Origin: Gemmatimonadota bacterium
GTDB taxonomy: Bacteria > Gemmatimonadota > Gemmatimonadetes > Gemmatimonadales > Gemmatimonadaceae
Direction: 5' to 3'
DNA length: 45,768 nucleotides
NCBI GenBank assembly: GCA_003223455.1
Contig: QHVE01000058.1
Location: 81,927-127,694, forward strand
Below the pieces are notes generated by a model. That model saw only the letters and a list, made by a program, of their open reading frames with translations, had not been told where the DNA came from and made no database searches. How positions within the stretch are numbered: position 1 is the first letter of the stretch; each line of letters opens with the position of its first letter. Shown piece by piece: positions 35,443 through 43,367 of the stretch. Both the position numbers and the translations under genes were made by a program.

Positions 35443-35849
35443 CGCATGTGCTGCTGGTTGGTGGAGATGTCGCCCTGCTCGAAGGGCTCGCGCAGTCGCT
35501 CGCGGCGCAGGGACACGCTCCGTCGGTCGCGACGAGCCTCGCCGAGGCACGCGAGCTCGCGACGATCGAGCCTCCGCTCGTGCTCGTGGTCAACCGTGCG
35601 CTGGCGAGCAGCGCCGGTGCCGAGCTGCTCGGCATCCCGCTCAGCGCTGGCGGCGCGCGGCTCCTCTACCGTGCGGCGACGGTGCCGCTCGCGCCGCTCC
35701 TTCCTGCACTGCAGCGCTCCGTGCTCGCCGATCTCACGCTGCCGCTCGAACGCCATCGCCTGTCGGCGCTCGTGCATTCGCTCGGCGAGCGGGCACGCGC
35801 GACGGGTCGCGACCTCCGCCCCGCTCCACCCGACACGCGCGCGCGCTAA
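35439..35849 (+). CDS. Receiver-like protein lacking the phosphoacceptor aspartate
   Basis: A 136-residue protein whose first 110 residues resemble a CheY-type receiver: strand HVLLVGGDVALLEGLAQSLA followed by a helix, then ATSLAEARELATIEPPLVLVVNRAL. The usual acidic pair after strand 1 is reduced to one Asp (GGD), and the phosphoacceptor Asp at the end of strand 3 is replaced by Asn in LVVNRAL. A later lysine motif is not found. It is therefore either a phosphorylation-independent receiver-like protein or an unrelated Rossmann-type fold. ATGA overlap with the DUF167 gene implies coupled translation. The C-terminal tail is arginine-rich. Confidence 0.6.
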   Translation: MTHVLLVGGDVALLEGLAQSLAAQGHAPSVATSLAEARELATIEPPLVLVVNRALASSAGAELLGIPLSAGGARLLYRAATVPLAPLLPALQRSVLADLTLPLERHRLSALVHSLGERARATGRDLRPAPPDTRAR

Positions 35850-35895
35850 GCGCGACGCACCAGTCGGACGGAGGCGCGAGAGGGGGCCGAAACGC

Positions 35896-35924
35896 TTGCC
35901 CCCGCCAGGCACGGGTGGTATCTA
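35896..35924 (+). promoter_or_regulatory. Promoter for the methionine operon
   Basis: TTGCCC (35896-35901), a 17-bp spacer and TATCTA (35919-35924) give a plausible sigma-70-type promoter. The start site would be near 35931, just ahead of the riboswitch-like element. Confidence 0.45.
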
Positions 35925-35939
35925 TCGATGTAGGTCAAA

Positions 35940-35996
35940 CTGTCCCTCGTGGCGATTTCCAGCAAATTGCGGCCACGTTAATCCCCAGCTAAAGCG
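35940..35996 (+). promoter_or_regulatory. SAM-II-like riboswitch aptamer
   Basis: The element has stem CGTGGC (35948-35953) against GCCACG (35972-35977), with GATTT (35954-35958) at the start of the loop. GTTAA (35977-35981) follows the stem and AGCTAAAG (35987-35994) lies downstream, where it can form the pseudoknot with the loop. This arrangement and these conserved blocks match the SAM-II (metA-type) class as I know it. It lies immediately before an intrinsic terminator and metH, as expected for S-adenosylmethionine feedback. Covariance against the family model would confirm it. Confidence 0.75.
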
Positions 35997-36035
35997 CGAG
36001 CCCACACGCCGATCGCGTTTGGGCTCGTTTTTGTT
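35997..36035 (+). terminator. Attenuator-type terminator ahead of metH
   Basis: CGAGCCCA (35997-36004) pairs perfectly with TGGGCTCG (36020-36027) and is followed by TTTTTGTT. It ends 11 nt before the metH start and directly abuts the SAM-II-like aptamer, consistent with SAM-dependent premature termination. No Shine-Dalgarno lies between it and the ATG. Confidence 0.8.
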
Positions 36036-36046
36036 CGCGCTTCTCA

Positions 36047-39000
36047 ATGACCGAAATCCCACGCCCGGCCGTCTCGCATCCCTATCTCGACGCCCTCTCC
36101 GAGCGCGTGCTGGTTTACGACGGCGCGATGGGGACGAACATCCAGCGTCACAACCCCACCGCCGAGGATTTCGGTGGAAAGGCCCTGGAGGGGTGCAACG
36201 ATCACCTCGTCCTGACGCGGCCCGACATCATCCAGTCGATCCACGAGTCGTTCCTCGCCGTCGGCTGCGACGTCGTGGAGACGTGCACCTTTCAGAGCAC
36301 GCCGCACCGCCTGCGCGAGTGGGGGCTCGAGGAGAAGACCCGCGACATCAACGTCCACGCGGCGCGGCTGGCGCGCGCGGCGTGTGACAAGTTCGCGACG
36401 CCCGACCGCCCGCGCTTCGTCGCCGGCTCGATCGGACCGACCGGAATGCTGCCGTCGAGCAGCGATCCGGCGCTCTCGAACATCACCTTCGACGCGCTCG
36501 CCGAGACGTACTACTGGCAGGCGAAGTACCTGATCGAAGGCGGCGTCGATGTGCTGCTCGTGGAGACGGCGCAGGACATCCTCGAGGTGAAGGCGGCGCT
36601 GACCGGATTCGAGCGGCTGTTCGCCGAGCTCGTGCGACGCATCCCCGTGCAGACGCAGGTGACGCTCGACACGAGCGGCCGCATGCTGCTCGGCACCGAC
36701 ATCGCGAGCGCGCTCACGACGCTGCAAGCCATGCAGGTGGACGTGATCGGCCTGAATTGCTCGACGGGTCCCGAGCACATGCGCGAGCCGGTGCGATTCC
36801 TGACCGAGCACGCCTCGCGTCCGATCTCGGTGATCCCGAACGCCGGCCTGCCGCTCAACACGGGAACGGGCGAGGCGGTGTATCCGCTCGAGCCGCTCCC
36901 GATGGCCGCGATGCTGCGCGAGTTCGTCGAGCAGTTCGGCGTCCGCATCGTCGGCGGGTGCTGCGGCACCTCGCCGGAGCATCTCGCGGCGATCGTCGCC
37001 GCGGTGCGAGAGGCGGAGACGCCGCCGCATCGCGAGCACGGGCGCGAGGCGCTGGTGTCGTCGGCGATGCGCGCCACGTCGCTCCGCCAGGAGCCGCCGC
37101 CGCTGCTCGTCGGCGAGCGCGTCAACTCGCAGGGCTCGCGCAAGGTGAAGCGCCTGCTCCTCGCCGACGACTACGAGGGGATCCTCGACGTCGCCCGCGA
37201 GCAGCAGGAATCGGGTGCGCACGTGCTCGACGTGTGCGTCGCGCTCACCGAGCGCGGTGACGAAGCGGAGCAGATGTCCAAGGTAGTGAAGCTGCTCTCG
37301 ATGAGCGTCGAGACGCCGATCATGGTGGACTCCACCGAGGCGCCGGTGATCGAAGCGGCGCTGCAGCACATCCCCGGCCGTGCGATCATCAACTCCATCA
37401 ACATGGAGAATGGCCGCAAGCGCATCGACTCCGTCGTTCCGCTCGCCAAGAAGCACGGCGCGGCGCTCGTCGCGCTCACGATCGACCCGGTCGGGATGGC
37501 CAAGACGCGCGAGCGGAAGCTCGAGGTCGCGCGCGCGATTTACGACATCGTCGTCGGCGAGTACGGTCTCGCCCCCGAGGACCTCATCTACGACGCGCTC
37601 ACGTTCACCCTCGCCACGGGCGATCCGGAATGGATCGACAGCGCGAAGGAGACGATCGAGGGGATCCGCCTGATCAAGCGCGAGCTGCCCGGCGTCTTCA
37701 CGATCCTCGGCGTCTCGAACGTGAGCTTCGGGCTGGACCCGGCCGCGCGCTACGTGCTGAACTCGGTGTTCCTGCACCACTGCGTCTCGGCCGGACTCGA
37801 TGCCGCGATCGTCAATCCGGCGCACATCACGCCGTACGCCGAGATCACTGCCGAGCATCGCGCGCTCGCCGACGACCTCGTGTTCAACCGCCGTCCCGAC
37901 GCGCTGCAGCGGTTCATCGAAGGGTTTTCCGCCGCCACCGAGCAGGACACCGGCGCCGCGAAGGAAGATCCGACGGCGGGGATGTCGCCGGAGCAGCGCG
38001 TCCACTGGATGGTGCTGCACCGCAAGAAGGAGGGGATCGAGGAAGCGCTCGATGCGGCCGGCGTACGCGAGAACCCCGTGCGCGTGCTGAACGACGTGCT
38101 CCTGCCCGCGATGAAGGACGTCGGCGACAAGTTCGGTGCCGGTGAGCTCATCCTCCCCTTCGTGCTCCAGAGCGCCGAGGTGATGAAGAAGGCGGTGAAG
38201 CACCTCGAGCAGTTCCTCGAGAAGGCCGAGGGCTACACGAAGGGGAAGGTCGTGCTGGCGACCGTCTACGGCGACGTACACGACATCGGCAAGTCGCTCG
38301 TCAACACGATCCTCAGCAACAACGGCTACACCGTGTTCGACCTCGGCAAGCAGGTACCGGTGAACACGATCATCGAGAAGGCGCAGGAGGTCCAGGCGGA
38401 CGCGATCGGCTTGTCGGCGCTGCTCGTGAGCACGAGCAAGCAGATGCCGCTGTGCGTGCAGGAGCTCGACAAGCGCGGCATTCAGATCCCGGTGCTGATC
38501 GGCGGCGCGGCGATCAACCGCCGGTTCGGGCGGCGCGCGCTGTTCGTCGAGCCGGAGCGCGCGTACGAGTCGGGGGTGTTCTACTGCAAGGACGCGTTCG
38601 AGGGGCTCGAGACGATGGACGCGCTCCAGGGCGGCGCCGACCGACGCGAGGAAGCGATCGCGCGGCTCCTCTCCGAGGCGCGGAGCGACAGCTTCCTGCA
38701 CGGCAACGTCGGCAAGGACAAGGCGCAGGGGATCCAGGGCGGCGAGCGGAGCGACGTGGCGCACGATCACGCCGTGCCCGCGGCACCTTTCTTCGGCACG
38801 CGCGTGCTCGAGGAGATTCCGCTCGACGAGGTGTTCGATCTGCTCGACCTCGACGAGCTCTATCGCCTGCAGTGGGGCGGACGCGGCTCGGGCGCCGAAT
38901 TCGATCGCATGGTCCGCGAGGAGTTCGAGCCGGCGCTCGCGCGGCTGAAGGCGGAAGCGAAGGCGGAAGGCTGGCTGCAGCCGAAGGCGGTGTACGGCTA

Positions 39001-39571
39001 CTTCCCCACGCAGAGCATCGGAAACGATCTGATCGTGTACGAGCCCGAGCCGTACCAGCGCGACGGCTCGCTCGTCGAGCGGACGCGATTCCACTTCCCG
39101 CGCCAGGAAGGACGCGAGCGGCTCTGCATCGCGGACTACTTCCGCTCGTCGACGAGTGGCGACGTCGACGTCGTGGCGTTCCAGGTCGTCACGGTGGGCG
39201 ACGAGGCGACGCGCCGGTTCGAGCGCCAGCAGGCGGCCGGCGACTACAGCGAAGCGTTCTACGCCCACGGTCTCGCCGTCGAGAGTGCGGAGGCGGTGGC
39301 CGAGTGGCTGCACCGCCGGATTCGCCGCGAGCTCGGCGTACCGGGCGGACGCGGGAAGCGGTATTCGTGGGGCTACGGCGCGTGTCCCGACCTCGAAGAC
39401 CACGCGCAGCTGTTCAAGCTTCTCCCCGCCGAGGAAGCGCTCGGCATGGAGCTGACGTCGGCGTATCAGCTCATTCCCGAGCAGAGCACCGCCGCCGTGA
39501 TCGTGCACCACCCGCAGGCCAAGTACTACGCCGTGCGCACCGCCGCCGAAGTCGCGAGCGCCGGCGACTGA
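36047..39571 (+). CDS. metH: Cobalamin-dependent methionine synthase
   Basis: A 1174-residue, four-domain methionine synthase (E. coli MetH is 1227). It transfers the methyl of 5-methyl-THF via cobalamin to homocysteine. Residues about 1-325 are the homocysteine/zinc domain with ligands C238 (GLNCSTGP) and C305, C306 (GGCCGTSPEH). About 345-630 is the folate-binding barrel starting LLVGERVNSQGSRKVKRL. About 650-880 is the cap and B12 domain with the DxHxxG motif D743-H745-G748 (YGDVHDIGKSLV). About 920-1174 is the AdoMet-binding reactivation domain, including SWGYGACPDLEDH. All expected domains are intact. It is preceded by a SAM-II-like riboswitch and terminator, and followed 31 nt later by the MTHFR fusion gene. 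Confidence 0.96.
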   Translation: MTEIPRPAVSHPYLDALSERVLVYDGAMGTNIQRHNPTAEDFGGKALEGCNDHLVLTRPDIIQSIHESFLAVGCDVVETCTFQSTPHRLREWGLEEKTRDINVHAARLARAACDKFATPDRPRFVAGSIGPTGMLPSSSDPALSNITFDALAETYYWQAKYLIEGGVDVLLVETAQDILEVKAALTGFERLFAELVRRIPVQTQVTLDTSGRMLLGTDIASALTTLQAMQVDVIGLNCSTGPEHMREPVRFLTEHASRPISVIPNAGLPLNTGTGEAVYPLEPLPMAAMLREFVEQFGVRIVGGCCGTSPEHLAAIVAAVREAETPPHREHGREALVSSAMRATSLRQEPPPLLVGERVNSQGSRKVKRLLLADDYEGILDVAREQQESGAHVLDVCVALTERGDEAEQMSKVVKLLSMSVETPIMVDSTEAPVIEAALQHIPGRAIINSINMENGRKRIDSVVPLAKKHGAALVALTIDPVGMAKTRERKLEVARAIYDIVVGEYGLAPEDLIYDALTFTLATGDPEWIDSAKETIEGIRLIKRELPGVFTILGVSNVSFGLDPAARYVLNSVFLHHCVSAGLDAAIVNPAHITPYAEITAEHRALADDLVFNRRPDALQRFIEGFSAATEQDTGAAKEDPTAGMSPEQRVHWMVLHRKKEGIEEALDAAGVRENPVRVLNDVLLPAMKDVGDKFGAGELILPFVLQSAEVMKKAVKHLEQFLEKAEGYTKGKVVLATVYGDVHDIGKSLVNTILSNNGYTVFDLGKQVPVNTIIEKAQEVQADAIGLSALLVSTSKQMPLCVQELDKRGIQIPVLIGGAAINRRFGRRALFVEPERAYESGVFYCKDAFEGLETMDALQGGADRREEAIARLLSEARSDSFLHGNVGKDKAQGIQGGERSDVAHDHAVPAAPFFGTRVLEEIPLDEVFDLLDLDELYRLQWGGRGSGAEFDRMVREEFEPALARLKAEAKAEGWLQPKAVYGYFPTQSIGNDLIVYEPEPYQRDGSLVERTRFHFPRQEGRERLCIADYFRSSTSGDVDVVAFQVVTVGDEATRRFERQQAAGDYSEAFYAHGLAVESAEAVAEWLHRRIRRELGVPGGRGKRYSWGYGACPDLEDHAQLFKLLPAEEALGMELTSAYQLIPEQSTAAVIVHHPQAKYYAVRTAAEVASAGD

Positions 39572-39602
39572 TCACCGCTTCGTCGTCTCACCGGAGGCAC
39601 TC

Positions 39603-41537
39603 ATGACCTCGCCCGCACTGGCCCGACTCGTCGACCCCGAAGCGCTCGTGCTGTTCGACGGCGCGATGGGGACGATGCTGTACGCCAAGGGCGTGTTCAT
39701 CAACCAGTGCTACGACGAGCTGAACGTGCGCGCCCCGGACCTCGTGCGCGACGTCCACCGCGCGTATGTGAAGGCGGGCGCCGAGGTGCTGGAGACGAAC
39801 AGCTTCGGCGCGAACCGGCTCAAGCTCTCGCAGTTCGGGCTCGCCGAGCAGGTGCACGAGCTGAATCGTCGCGCCGCGGAGCTGGCACGTGAGGCGGCCG
39901 AGCAGGGGCGCGACGTCCTCGTCGCCGGCGCCGTCGGACCGCTCGGCGTTCGCATCGAGCCGTACGGCCCGACGTCGCACGACGAGGCGCGTGCGTACTT
40001 TCGCGAGCAGCTCGAAGGGCTGAAGGCGGGGGGCGCCGACTGCTTCATCCTCGAGACGTTCGGGGATCTCGACGAGCTTGGCCAGGCGATCGCCGCGGCG
40101 CGGGACGTCGATCCCACGATGCCGGTCGTCGCACAGATGACGATCGGCGCGGACGGCCTCACGCCCTACGGCGCGACACCGGAGGACGTCGTGCATGCGC
40201 TCGACCGCTTCGGCGCCGACGTGATCGGCCTGAACTGCTCCGTCGGCCCGCAGACGATTCTCGAGGCGATCGAGCGGATGGCGCCGCTGACGCGGAAGAA
40301 GCTCAGCGCGCAGCCGAACGCCGGCATGCCGCGCGACGTGGGCGGACGAAGCATGTACATGGCGAGCGCCGAGTACATGGCGGAGTACGCGCGCCATCTC
40401 GTGCACGCCGGTGCGAAGGTCGTGGGCGGCTGCTGCGGCACCACACCCGAGCACATTCGCGCGATGTGCGAGTTCGTCCGCCCACTCAGTCCGCGCTTCG
40501 CGCAGCCGTCGGGCGGCGTGTCCACGGTCGCGGCGCCGCCGGTGCTGCGCGACGTGGCGCATCGCGCGCCCGACGTGCAGGCCGTGCCACTTGCGCAGCG
40601 CTCCAAGTGGGGGGCGAAGCTCGCGGCGGGCGCGTTCGTCACGTCGGTGGAGATCGTGCCGCCGCGCGGGGTCGACGCGACGCGTATGCTCACCGACGTG
40701 CGCAAGCTCAAGGTCGCGAACGTCGACGCGGTGAACGTCCCCGATGGGCCGCGGGCGCAGAGCCGCATGGGCGCCCTGCTCACGTCGCTGCTCATCGAGC
40801 AGCAGGTCGGGATCGAGACGGTGACGCACTACGCCTGCCGCGATCGCAACCTGCTCGGCATGCTGAGCGACTTGTTGGGAGCCGCAGCCATAGGGCTGCG
40901 GAACTTGCTGCTCATCACCGGCGACCCGCCGAAGATGGGCCCCTATCCGAGCGCGACGGCGGTGTTCGACATCGACGCGATCGGGTTGACGAACCTGGTG
41001 CGCAATCTCAACCACGGCCGCGACCCGGGCGACAACGCGATCGGGGCGCCGACCCAGTTCGTCATCGGCGTCGGCGTGAACCCCGCGCCGATCGATCTCG
41101 CGCACGAGCTCAAGCGGTTCGCCTGGAAGGTCGAGGCGGGGGCGGAGTTCGCGGTGACGCAGCCCGTGTTCGATGCGACGCAGCTCGAGAACTTCCTCCG
41201 CCGCACCGACGGCCAGCGCCCGCCGATCGTCGCCGGCATCTGGCCGCTCGTGAGCGTCCGCAATGCGGAGTTCCTCGCCAACGAAGTGCCGGGTGTCAGC
41301 GTCCCCGACGCGGTGATCGAGCGGATGCGGAAGGCGAGCGAGAGGTCGAAGGAGCACGCAGTCGCCGAGGGGATCGCCATTGCGCGCGAGATGCTCGATC
41401 GCGTGCGCGGCGGTGTGCAGGGGGTGCAGGTGTCGGCGCCGTTCGGAAAGGTCGAGCTCGCGCTCGAGGTCTTCGGCGACACCCTGGTTTCGATCGTCCC
41501 GGAGCCCACCGTCGTGCGCGCGTCCGTCTCCGCGTAG
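39603..41537 (+). CDS. Bifunctional homocysteine S-methyltransferase / methylenetetrahydrofolate reductase
   Basis: A 644-residue fusion like Bacillus YitJ. Residues about 1-300 are a homocysteine methyltransferase domain with zinc ligands C212 (GLNCSVGP) and C277, C278 (GGCCGTTPEH). About 335-625 is a FAD-dependent methylenetetrahydrofolate reductase, with TSVEIVPPRGVDATRM, THYACRDRNLLGMLSDLLGA-type sequence (THYACRDRNLLG), LLITGDPPKMGPYPSATAVF and AEFAVTQPVFDATQLENF. The reductase makes 5-methyl-THF, the methyl donor for MetH, so the two genes form a complete methyl-transfer unit. The Hcy domain keeps its zinc ligands and may add B12-independent or coupled activity. It lies within the presumed riboswitch-controlled operon. 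Confidence 0.93.
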   Translation: MTSPALARLVDPEALVLFDGAMGTMLYAKGVFINQCYDELNVRAPDLVRDVHRAYVKAGAEVLETNSFGANRLKLSQFGLAEQVHELNRRAAELAREAAEQGRDVLVAGAVGPLGVRIEPYGPTSHDEARAYFREQLEGLKAGGADCFILETFGDLDELGQAIAAARDVDPTMPVVAQMTIGADGLTPYGATPEDVVHALDRFGADVIGLNCSVGPQTILEAIERMAPLTRKKLSAQPNAGMPRDVGGRSMYMASAEYMAEYARHLVHAGAKVVGGCCGTTPEHIRAMCEFVRPLSPRFAQPSGGVSTVAAPPVLRDVAHRAPDVQAVPLAQRSKWGAKLAAGAFVTSVEIVPPRGVDATRMLTDVRKLKVANVDAVNVPDGPRAQSRMGALLTSLLIEQQVGIETVTHYACRDRNLLGMLSDLLGAAAIGLRNLLLITGDPPKMGPYPSATAVFDIDAIGLTNLVRNLNHGRDPGDNAIGAPTQFVIGVGVNPAPIDLAHELKRFAWKVEAGAEFAVTQPVFDATQLENFLRRTDGQRPPIVAGIWPLVSVRNAEFLANEVPGVSVPDAVIERMRKASERSKEHAVAEGIAIAREMLDRVRGGVQGVQVSAPFGKVELALEVFGDTLVSIVPEPTVVRASVSA

Positions 41538-41547
41538 GGCACCGCGC

Positions 41548-41567
41548 GGTCGCGGCGGTCCGCGACC
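41548..41567. other. Hairpin after the MTHFR fusion gene
   Basis: GGTCGCGG (41548-41555), loop CGGT and CCGCGACC (41560-41567) form a perfect 8-bp stem 10 nt after the stop codon. No T run follows, so it may act as an mRNA 3'-end stabiliser or a weak terminator. Confidence 0.5.
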
Positions 41568-41648
41568 CGCACACACTGGACGACGCCCGGTGCACTGCCG
41601 AGAGTTCACCTGCGTCTCGATCACTCTTCCATCAGGAGCCGTGTTGCC

Positions 41649-42224
41649 ATGCGTGTGACTTCCTCTCGCAGCCTCTCGCTCGCCGCGGCGCTGTTGCTTG
41701 CCGGCGCCGCGACCGCTGGCGCCCAGGGCGCCGGCCACTTCTCCCTCACGAGCCCCGACATCAAGGCCGGCGCTACGATCCCCCTGCGCCACGTCGGCAA
41801 CGTCATGGGGTGCCCGGGCCAGAACGTGTCGCCCGCGCTCCAGTGGAGCGGCGCCCCGGCCGGGACCAAGAGCTTCGTGGTGACGACGTACGATCCGGAT
41901 GCGCCGACGGGGAGCGGGTTCTGGCACTGGGTGGTCTACAACATCCCCGCGAGCACGACGATGCTTCCGGCCGGCGCCGGCGCTCCCAAAGGCAGCGCGC
42001 TGCCGAGCGGCGCGACGCAGGGGAACACGGATCTCGCGCAGCCGGGCTATATCGGCCCCTGCCCGCCGCAGGGCGACAAGCCGCACCGGTACATCTTCAC
42101 GGTGTACGCGCTGAAGACCGCGAAGCTCGAGCTGCCGGCCAATGCGACGGCGGCGATGGTAGGCTTCAACGTGCACGGCAACCAGCTGGCAAAGGCGACC
42201 CTCACGGCGAAGTGGGGCCGATAG
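41649..42224 (+). CDS. YbhB/YbcL-family PEBP-like exported protein
   Basis: A 191-residue precursor with a signal peptide (LSLAAALLLAGAATAGAQG) cleaved after the AxA-type site. The body is a phosphatidylethanolamine-binding fold: FSLTSPDIKAGATIPLRHV, NVSPALQWSGAPAGTKSF, YDPDAPTGSGFWHWVVYNIP and PHRYIFTVYAL. The conserved D-P-D-A-P and G-x-x-H-x-Y-type segments of the ligand pocket are present. Bacterial PEBP homologues are of uncertain function; this one is periplasmic or secreted. GGAG lies about 10 nt before the ATG. Confidence 0.88.
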   Translation: MRVTSSRSLSLAAALLLAGAATAGAQGAGHFSLTSPDIKAGATIPLRHVGNVMGCPGQNVSPALQWSGAPAGTKSFVVTTYDPDAPTGSGFWHWVVYNIPASTTMLPAGAGAPKGSALPSGATQGNTDLAQPGYIGPCPPQGDKPHRYIFTVYALKTAKLELPANATAAMVGFNVHGNQLAKATLTAKWGR

Positions 42225-42273
42225 TGCGCTGGTCGATCTAGCGCGCGCTCGCGCACGGACGTCACGAGCGAAA

Positions 42274-42309
42274 ACGCGGGGTGCTCGCCACACGGCGAGC
42301 ACCCCGCGT
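42274..42309. terminator. Bidirectional terminator between convergent genes
   Basis: ACGCGGGGTGCTCGCC (42274-42289) and GGCGAGCACCCCGCGT (42294-42309) form a perfect 16-bp stem with an ACAC loop. It lies between the PEBP gene and the minus-strand beta-barrel gene. On the minus strand the hairpin runs into TTTT (42271-42274), so it is likely the terminator of that gene; on the plus strand no T run follows. Confidence 0.75.
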
Positions 42310-42317
42310 CATCTGTG

Positions 42318-42962
42318 CTACATGCCCCACGGCGTGTGCACCGAGAGCCCCAGATCGAACGTGAAGAAGTTGGCGCCCTGATTGTCCACGGTCGCCGTCG
42401 ACGTCACGCCGGGAATCTTGGCGTCGAAGTTCTGCCCGACGTAGCGCAGCTGCGGTGAGATGGCCACGATGCCCGCCAGTCCGTAATCCGCGCCGATCCC
42501 GAGCTCGTAGCCGGGTTTGCGATCCGTCGTGAATCCGCGCGACGTCGACGACGAGCCGTACGTGCCCTTCAGATTGTTGAACGTCACGCCCCCCTTGGCG
42601 AACGGGCGGAACCGGGACGCGACTGGGAGCATCAACTTCAGCCCGACCGTGGCGCCCTGCAGCGTGTATTCGCCGTCGGAGCCGCACGACGTCGTCTGAC
42701 AATCGAACGAGATGTGGTCGAAGCCGGCGTACGCGCCGACCATCCCGAACGAGAGGCCGAGGTCGGCGCCGTACCCAAAGCCCTGCTTGGCGCCCTGCAC
42801 CAGCGCGCTGCTCGCGCTCGTCGAGCCCGGATCCCGTGCGAACGATCCCGTCGGGAAGCTTCCCGTCCCACGCAGTCCGAAGGAGATCGACTGGGCCTGC
42901 GACGATCCCGCGAGGGCGACGAGCGCCAATGTCAGACCGGCGATGCTGCTGAAAGATTTCAT
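42318..42962 (-). CDS. Outer-membrane beta-barrel-like protein
   Basis: A 214-residue precursor with signal peptide (SFSSIAGLTLALVALAGSSQAQ) and a body of alternating beta strands rich in Gly, Ser and aromatics. It starts ISFGLRGTGSFPTGSF and has strands such as GADLGLSFGMVGAYAGFDHI, FRPFAKGGVTFNNLKGTYG and FTFDLGLSVHTPWGM. Single cysteines in the Q-T-T-S-C segment could form a disulfide. It fits the OmpW/porin-like opacity family in outline. The ATG at 42962 is supported by a GGAG 8 nt upstream; the frame is open farther, but the signal peptide decides the start. Confidence 0.78.
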   Translation of the reverse strand: MKSFSSIAGLTLALVALAGSSQAQSISFGLRGTGSFPTGSFARDPGSTSASSALVQGAKQGFGYGADLGLSFGMVGAYAGFDHISFDCQTTSCGSDGEYTLQGATVGLKLMLPVASRFRPFAKGGVTFNNLKGTYGSSSTSRGFTTDRKPGYELGIGADYGLAGIVAISPQLRYVGQNFDAKIPGVTSTATVDNQGANFFTFDLGLSVHTPWGM

Positions 42963-43039
42963 GAGAGAGCTCCGCGTGAAGTCCTGCCGTTCCGGAGCCC
43001 GCGCATGAGAGGGGACACAGCGCTCCGGAACGGCGAGCG

Positions 43040-43348
43040 TCACGGAGCGGCGGCGCAAACTCCGTACTTCTCCGTCGCCTCCTCACGCGTGATCATCGCC
43101 AATCGGCGAGGTCCACCGCCGTGGAGCGAGCCGTGAGGGAACGTGAGCTCCCACAACCGTCCGTCGCGCGGGTCGCGGTAGAGCTGCCGCCAGCCACCCT
43201 CCGCGACGGCAAGCGGGGTGAGCCGGCGCGACACCAACCACAGGATCCTCCGGTCGACCTCGTCGTGCACCGAGCCGGCCACGGCCGCGGTCCAGGACCC
43301 GACGAGCGCTTGCTCGTCGGGCGCGAGATCGTGGAACGCCGACGTCAC
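43040..43348 (-). CDS. Imm27-like immunity family protein
   Basis: A 102-residue soluble protein. The C-terminal half, GGWRQLYRDPRDGRLWELTF followed by PHGSLHGGGPRRLAMI and EEATEKYGV, closely matches the pattern I recall for Imm27-type immunity proteins (G-W-x-x-L-Y-R-D-P-x-D-G-R-x-W-E-L-T, H-G-G-G-P). The N-terminal half is helical. No toxin gene is adjacent, so it is an orphan or a housekeeping derivative. The assignment is by memory of the pattern. Confidence 0.6.
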   Translation of the reverse strand: MTSAFHDLAPDEQALVGSWTAAVAGSVHDEVDRRILWLVSRRLTPLAVAEGGWRQLYRDPRDGRLWELTFPHGSLHGGGPRRLAMITREEATEKYGVCAAAP

Positions 43349-43367
43349 CGCGGCGAAGCTCGCTCGA

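Noticed and set aside
36044-39511. A 1155-codon open frame on the minus strand opposite metH
   Set aside because: It is rich in Arg, His and Glu with no recognisable domain and is explained by GC-biased third positions of metH. The same applies to long minus-strand frames at 39588-42302 and 9313-11070.
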